64,000 nucleotides of DNA. Origin: Rhodococcus sp. SMB37 (GTDB taxonomy: Bacteria > Actinomycetota > Actinomycetes > Mycobacteriales > Mycobacteriaceae). This document shows positions 60,748 through 64,000 of the stretch, piece after piece. A model generated the notes under the pieces. That model was not told the origin of the DNA and did not search any database. It saw only the letters and a list, made by a program, of their open reading frames with translations. The first letter of the stretch is position 1. Every line of letters begins with the position of its first letter. The DNA lies in contig NZ_SLVY01000004.1 in the NCBI RefSeq assembly GCF_004345605.1, forward strand, positions 186,001 to 250,000, given 5' to 3'. The translations under genes and the position numbers were made by a program.

Positions 60748-62007
60748 TTGACCGAACTGGATACGCTCGCCGCTGCGCTCGACAATCAGCTCGTGGACGT
60801 CGACGCCGCATACGCCGCGACCTACCCCGGCGATACCGGCGCCCGACAACCGGTGCACACCGTGTACGTGCCCGCAGACCGGTACGACGCCGAGATGGTC
60901 TCGCGGTGGGGAGCGGAAGCACTCGGCACCCTCGATGCCCATATCAGTGGCCCTTCCGATCTCGCTGCCGTCACCGGCATCGAGCCGGAGATCGCCGACG
61001 CGGTCCTGCCCCTGGTCCGAGCGAAACTGCGGAGCGAGCCGATCGAGGACCTGCGGATCGACTTCGAAGACGGATTCGTCCAGCGCGGTGTCGCCGATCG
61101 CGACCGGAACGAAGACGAGCACTGCGCACGGGCGGCCGCAGCGCTCGCCGCCGACCCCGGCGTGACCCCCTTCGCGGGAATCCGGATGAAATCCTTCGAG
61201 GCCTCGACCCGACATCGCGGACTGCGCACCCTCGATGCCTTCATTGCTGCTCTTACCGAGAAGAATGCTCTCCCCGACGGTTTCATCGTCACATTGCCGA
61301 AGGTCACCACACCGGAGCAGGTGAGGGCCATGATCACCGTGTGCGAGTACCTCGATCGGACGTATTCACTCACCGCGCCACTCGGGTTCGAGATCCAGAT
61401 CGAGACGCCCCAGTCCATCTGCGGTCCCGACGGAACCGCCGCGGTCGCGACGATGATCCGCGCCGCGAACGGGCGATGTACCGCTCTGCACTACGGCACG
61501 TACGACTACTCGGCTGCATGTGGCATCGCCGCCGAATACCAGGCGATGGACCATCCCGTCGCCGACCATGCCAAGGCGACCATGCAGGTCGCGGCGGCAG
61601 GAACCGGCGTGCGGCTGTCCGACGGCTCGACCAATCGGCTCCCCGTCGGCACCGAGGACGACATCCGCGCGGCCTGGGGACTGCACGCACAACTCGTCGA
61701 CCGGTCGCTGCGCCGCGGCTTCTACCAGGGGTGGGACCTGCACCCGGCGCAGCTCCCCACCCGGTTCGCCGCGACTTTTGCTTTCTACCGTCGGTCGCTC
61801 CCTGTTGCGGGCGCGCGTGTCGGCGCCTATCTCGACCCCGGGAAGAGTTCGGGCTATCTCGACGAACCTGCCACGGCCCGCGCCCTCGCATCGTTCCTGC
61901 TCCGTGGGCACGCGTGCGGCGCGATCACCGACGCAGACATATCCGGACACGCAGGTGTGGGGCTCGGCGAACTCATCGCGCTCAGGGCGTCGGGGGCGGT
62001 GCAGTGA
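60748..62007 (+). CDS. DUF6986 CitE-like TIM-barrel protein
   Basis: 419 residues, related to the HpcH/HpaI aldolase and citrate-lyase beta superfamily (DUF6986). LRIDFEDGFVQRG and GFEIQIETPQSI supply the metal-ligand acidic residues, and HYGTYDYSAACGIAAEYQA lies at the barrel end; FAGIRMKSFEAST is also conserved. The reaction is not established to my knowledge. As it opens the allantoin operon, use of glyoxylate is plausible. TTG 60748 has AGGAG 8 nt upstream; GTG 60739 is an alternative. Confidence 0.88.
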   Translation: MTELDTLAAALDNQLVDVDAAYAATYPGDTGARQPVHTVYVPADRYDAEMVSRWGAEALGTLDAHISGPSDLAAVTGIEPEIADAVLPLVRAKLRSEPIEDLRIDFEDGFVQRGVADRDRNEDEHCARAAAALAADPGVTPFAGIRMKSFEASTRHRGLRTLDAFIAALTEKNALPDGFIVTLPKVTTPEQVRAMITVCEYLDRTYSLTAPLGFEIQIETPQSICGPDGTAAVATMIRAANGRCTALHYGTYDYSAACGIAAEYQAMDHPVADHAKATMQVAAAGTGVRLSDGSTNRLPVGTEDDIRAAWGLHAQLVDRSLRRGFYQGWDLHPAQLPTRFAATFAFYRRSLPVAGARVGAYLDPGKSSGYLDEPATARALASFLLRGHACGAITDADISGHAGVGLGELIALRASGAVQ

Positions 62008-63359
62008 ACACAGTCATCCGCACACGCCGCGCCGTCGTCGGCGATCAGGAACGCAGCTGTGCCGTCCACATCCGCGACGGCAGGATCACCGCTATCGACG
62101 AGTACGACAGCGCGTCACCTTCCGGTGCCCGCGAAGTGCTCCTCGCCGACGACGAGGTGCTGCTTCCCGGCCTGGTCGACACCCACGTGCATGTCAACGA
62201 ACCCGGCCGTACCGAATGGGAGGGTTTCGCGAGCGCCACCCGTGCCGCCGCCGCAGGAGGCGTCACCACCCTGATCGACATGCCCCTCAATTCGATCCCG
62301 TCGACCACCGACGTCGGGGCACTCGAGGTGAAGCGGAAGGTCGCGGCAGACAGGGTGACGATCGATGTCGGATTCTGGGGTGGTGCTGTTCCCGGAAATC
62401 CGGATGAGCTGGAAGCGCTCTGGGATGCAGGGGTATTCGGGTTCAAATGCTTTCTCGCATACTCGGGACTCGACGAATACCCACCGCTCGACGGGCAGCA
62501 GATGCTCGACGCGATGCGCGTCATCGCAGGATTCGGCGGACTGCTCATCGTGCACGCCGAGGACGGCCCGACCCTCGATGCACAAACCCCGCCCGCCGGA
62601 AGGAAGTACGACGACTTTCTCGACTCGAGGCCGCCCGTGGCCGAATCCCGCGCCATTGCGCAGGTGATCGAAGGCGCTCGGGAGACGGGCTGCCGGGTCC
62701 ACATCCTGCACCTGTCGGACGCCGGCAGCCTGCCGCTCCTCGCCGCTGCGAAGGCAGACGGCGTGCCGATCACGGCCGAGACCTGCCCGCATTATCTGTC
62801 GCTGTTCAGTGAGGAGATCCTCGACGGGTCGACGCATTTCAAATGCTGCCCGCCGATCCGTGAGGCACGCAACCGGGAGCGTCTGTGGCGGGCCCTCGCC
62901 GACGGCACCCTCGACTGCATCGTGTCCGACCACTCGCCGTGCACACCGGAACTGAAGAAGTTCGTCAGCGGCGATTTCGGGGCTGCGTGGGGCGGCATCT
63001 CGTCGCTGCAACTCGGTCTTTCCATCGTCTGGTCGGAAGCGCGCAGGCGTGGGCACACCCTCGTCGACGTGTGTCGCTGGATGGCCGGCAGTACAGCGGA
63101 ACTCGTCGGTCTGGACGACCGAGGAGTCATTGCTGTCGGCAGCATCGCCGACCTGTGTGTCTTCGCGCCCGACGCCGCATTCGTCGTCTTCCCCGAGCGA
63201 CTGCACCACCGCAACGCCGTGACTCCCTACGCGGAGCGCGCACTCGCCGGTGTCGTCCGGCAGACCTGGCTCGCGGGGGAGCCGCTGACCGTCACCCTCG
63301 ACCCCACTCGCGACCCGGCGCCGCGCGGCGCCCTCCTGACTCGGAAGGACTACCTTTGA
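62004..63359 (+). CDS. allB: allantoinase
   Basis: 451-residue cyclic amidohydrolase that opens allantoin to allantoate. The binuclear metal site is complete: DTHVHVNEPGRTEWEGF (His61, His63), GFKCFLAYSG (carbamylated lysine), IVHAEDG, VHILHLSD and VSDHSPC (Asp). GTG 62004 overlaps the previous stop (GTGA). Confidence 0.96.
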   Translation: MNTVIRTRRAVVGDQERSCAVHIRDGRITAIDEYDSASPSGAREVLLADDEVLLPGLVDTHVHVNEPGRTEWEGFASATRAAAAGGVTTLIDMPLNSIPSTTDVGALEVKRKVAADRVTIDVGFWGGAVPGNPDELEALWDAGVFGFKCFLAYSGLDEYPPLDGQQMLDAMRVIAGFGGLLIVHAEDGPTLDAQTPPAGRKYDDFLDSRPPVAESRAIAQVIEGARETGCRVHILHLSDAGSLPLLAAAKADGVPITAETCPHYLSLFSEEILDGSTHFKCCPPIREARNRERLWRALADGTLDCIVSDHSPCTPELKKFVSGDFGAAWGGISSLQLGLSIVWSEARRRGHTLVDVCRWMAGSTAELVGLDDRGVIAVGSIADLCVFAPDAAFVVFPERLHHRNAVTPYAERALAGVVRQTWLAGEPLTVTLDPTRDPAPRGALLTRKDYL

Positions 63360-64000
63360 CCACCGCGGAGTTTCTGCAGCTGCCCGACCTGGCTTCCCGT
63401 GAACTCGCAGGAGCCGTCGTCTACGCGAATGACGAGTTCTTCGCCGGCCGCGAGAATCTCATCTCTCCCGGCCTGCCGACATTCGATCCCGCGGAGTTCG
63501 GGCACAAAGGCAAAGTATACGACGGCTGGGAGACCCGCCGTCGCCGGGAGCCGGGCCACGACTTCGCCATCGTGAGACTCGGGGTTCCGGGAATCGTACG
63601 AGGAATCGTGGTCGACACCGCCTGGTTCACCGGCAATTTCCCACCTTTCGCGTCGATCGACGGCGTCGCTCTCGACGGGTACCCGACGGAGCAGGAACTG
63701 CTCGACGCGCCGTGGGGGCCGATCCTCGACCGTGTGCCACTCCAGGGTGACGCCGCCAACGCCTTCCCGGTGGAAGATGGGCGCAGGTGGACGCATGTGC
63801 GCCTCAACATCTTTCCGGACGGCGGGGTGGCACGGTTTCGGGTGCACGGGGAAGCTCGGCCGGACCCGGCTTTCCTGACCGGCACCATCGACCTGGCCGC
63901 GCTCGAGAACGGCGCCGACGTCGTCGCGTGTTCCAACCGTTTCTATTCGTCGCCGCGCAACATCATCGCCCCCGGCCGGTCTCGCCACATGGGGGAGGGC
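63356..64000 (+). CDS. alc: allantoicase, 3' end outside window
   Basis: 215 codons visible. Allantoicase cleaves allantoate to ureidoglycolate and urea. PDLASRELAGAVVYANDEFFAGRENLI, HKGKVYDGWETRRRREPGHDF, VPGIVRGIVVDTAWFTGNFPP and TWTHVRLNIFPDGGVARFRVHG-type blocks are all of the family. TTG 63356 overlaps the allantoinase TGA, with GGAAGGA 6 nt upstream. Confidence 0.95.
   Translation, partial: MTTAEFLQLPDLASRELAGAVVYANDEFFAGRENLISPGLPTFDPAEFGHKGKVYDGWETRRRREPGHDFAIVRLGVPGIVRGIVVDTAWFTGNFPPFASIDGVALDGYPTEQELLDAPWGPILDRVPLQGDAANAFPVEDGRRWTHVRLNIFPDGGVARFRVHGEARPDPAFLTGTIDLAALENGADVVACSNRFYSSPRNIIAPGRSRHMGEG

Noticed and set aside
59830-62007. Very long open frame of 725 codons running into the DUF6986 gene
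   Set aside because: The first 306 codons are antisense to the secreted protein and the PopR-like gene. Family homology begins only at about 60748, where a ribosome site lies.
1-64000. tRNA, rRNA, insertion sequences, prophage, CRISPR arrays, replication origin
   Set aside because: I looked for these and saw no transposase, integrase, structural phage gene, CRISPR pattern or RNA gene. Small tRNAs on either strand cannot be fully excluded by eye.

Overview
The window is a high-GC actinobacterial chromosome segment, most likely Rhodococcus or a close relative in the Mycobacteriales/Nocardiaceae. The reasons are strong GC bias at third codon positions, frequent GTG/TTG starts, many apparently leaderless genes with a TANNNT box 6-8 nt before the start codon, and families typical of that group (DUF2505, actinobacterial ferritin-like protein, DUF6986 beside allantoinase, RecBCD, lipase maturation factor). 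This assignment is inference; there is no rRNA or other taxonomic marker. I see no rRNA, tRNA, CRISPR array, transposase or integrase.

Layout. 0-8 kb: the end of an AI-2E-type exporter, a lipoprotein, ychF, then a HigBA toxin-antitoxin pair and an acetyltransferase fragment bracketed by two copies of the ychF 3' end (a likely integrated cassette), and a two-gene ABC exporter. 7.5-15 kb: yjdM, a pseudouridine synthase, an fmdB-like zinc ribbon plus formamidase, a stretch of decayed genes around an RCC1-repeat protein, and an acyl-CoA synthetase. 15-29 kb: small stress, DNA-repair and regulatory genes, including several regulator genes with palindromes in short promoter regions (XRE-cupin, TetR/zapE, XRE/methionine aminopeptidase), and several hydrolases. 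29.5-38 kb: an overlapping recC-recB-recD operon.

38-43 kb: lipase maturation factor, a lipoprotein and flavin monooxygenase pair, and a LuxR regulator. 43-53.5 kb: a complete polyol utilisation locus. A SorC-type regulator and a four-gene ABC importer run left. Two polyol dehydrogenases, a PfkB sugar kinase and a xylulokinase run right from the same intergenic control region. Together they would import a polyol such as mannitol, arabitol, sorbitol or xylitol, oxidise it to fructose or xylulose, and phosphorylate that.

53.5-60.6 kb: small VOC genes, an MFS transporter, a broken DJ-1/PfpI gene, a ferritin-like protein, an extra clpP pair without a Clp ATPase gene beside it, a secreted protein, and a ClgR/PopR-like regulator ending in Ala-Ala. 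60.7-64 kb: an allantoin operon (DUF6986 CitE-like protein, allantoinase, start of allantoicase).

The most interesting items are: the cassette flanked by duplicated ychF ends; the ABC exporter whose two ATPase domains are degenerate in complementary ways; the clpP pair with a PopR-like regulator and a matching operator-like palindrome; a six-codon minicistron bridging two polyol genes; and four genes broken by truncation or internal deletion.
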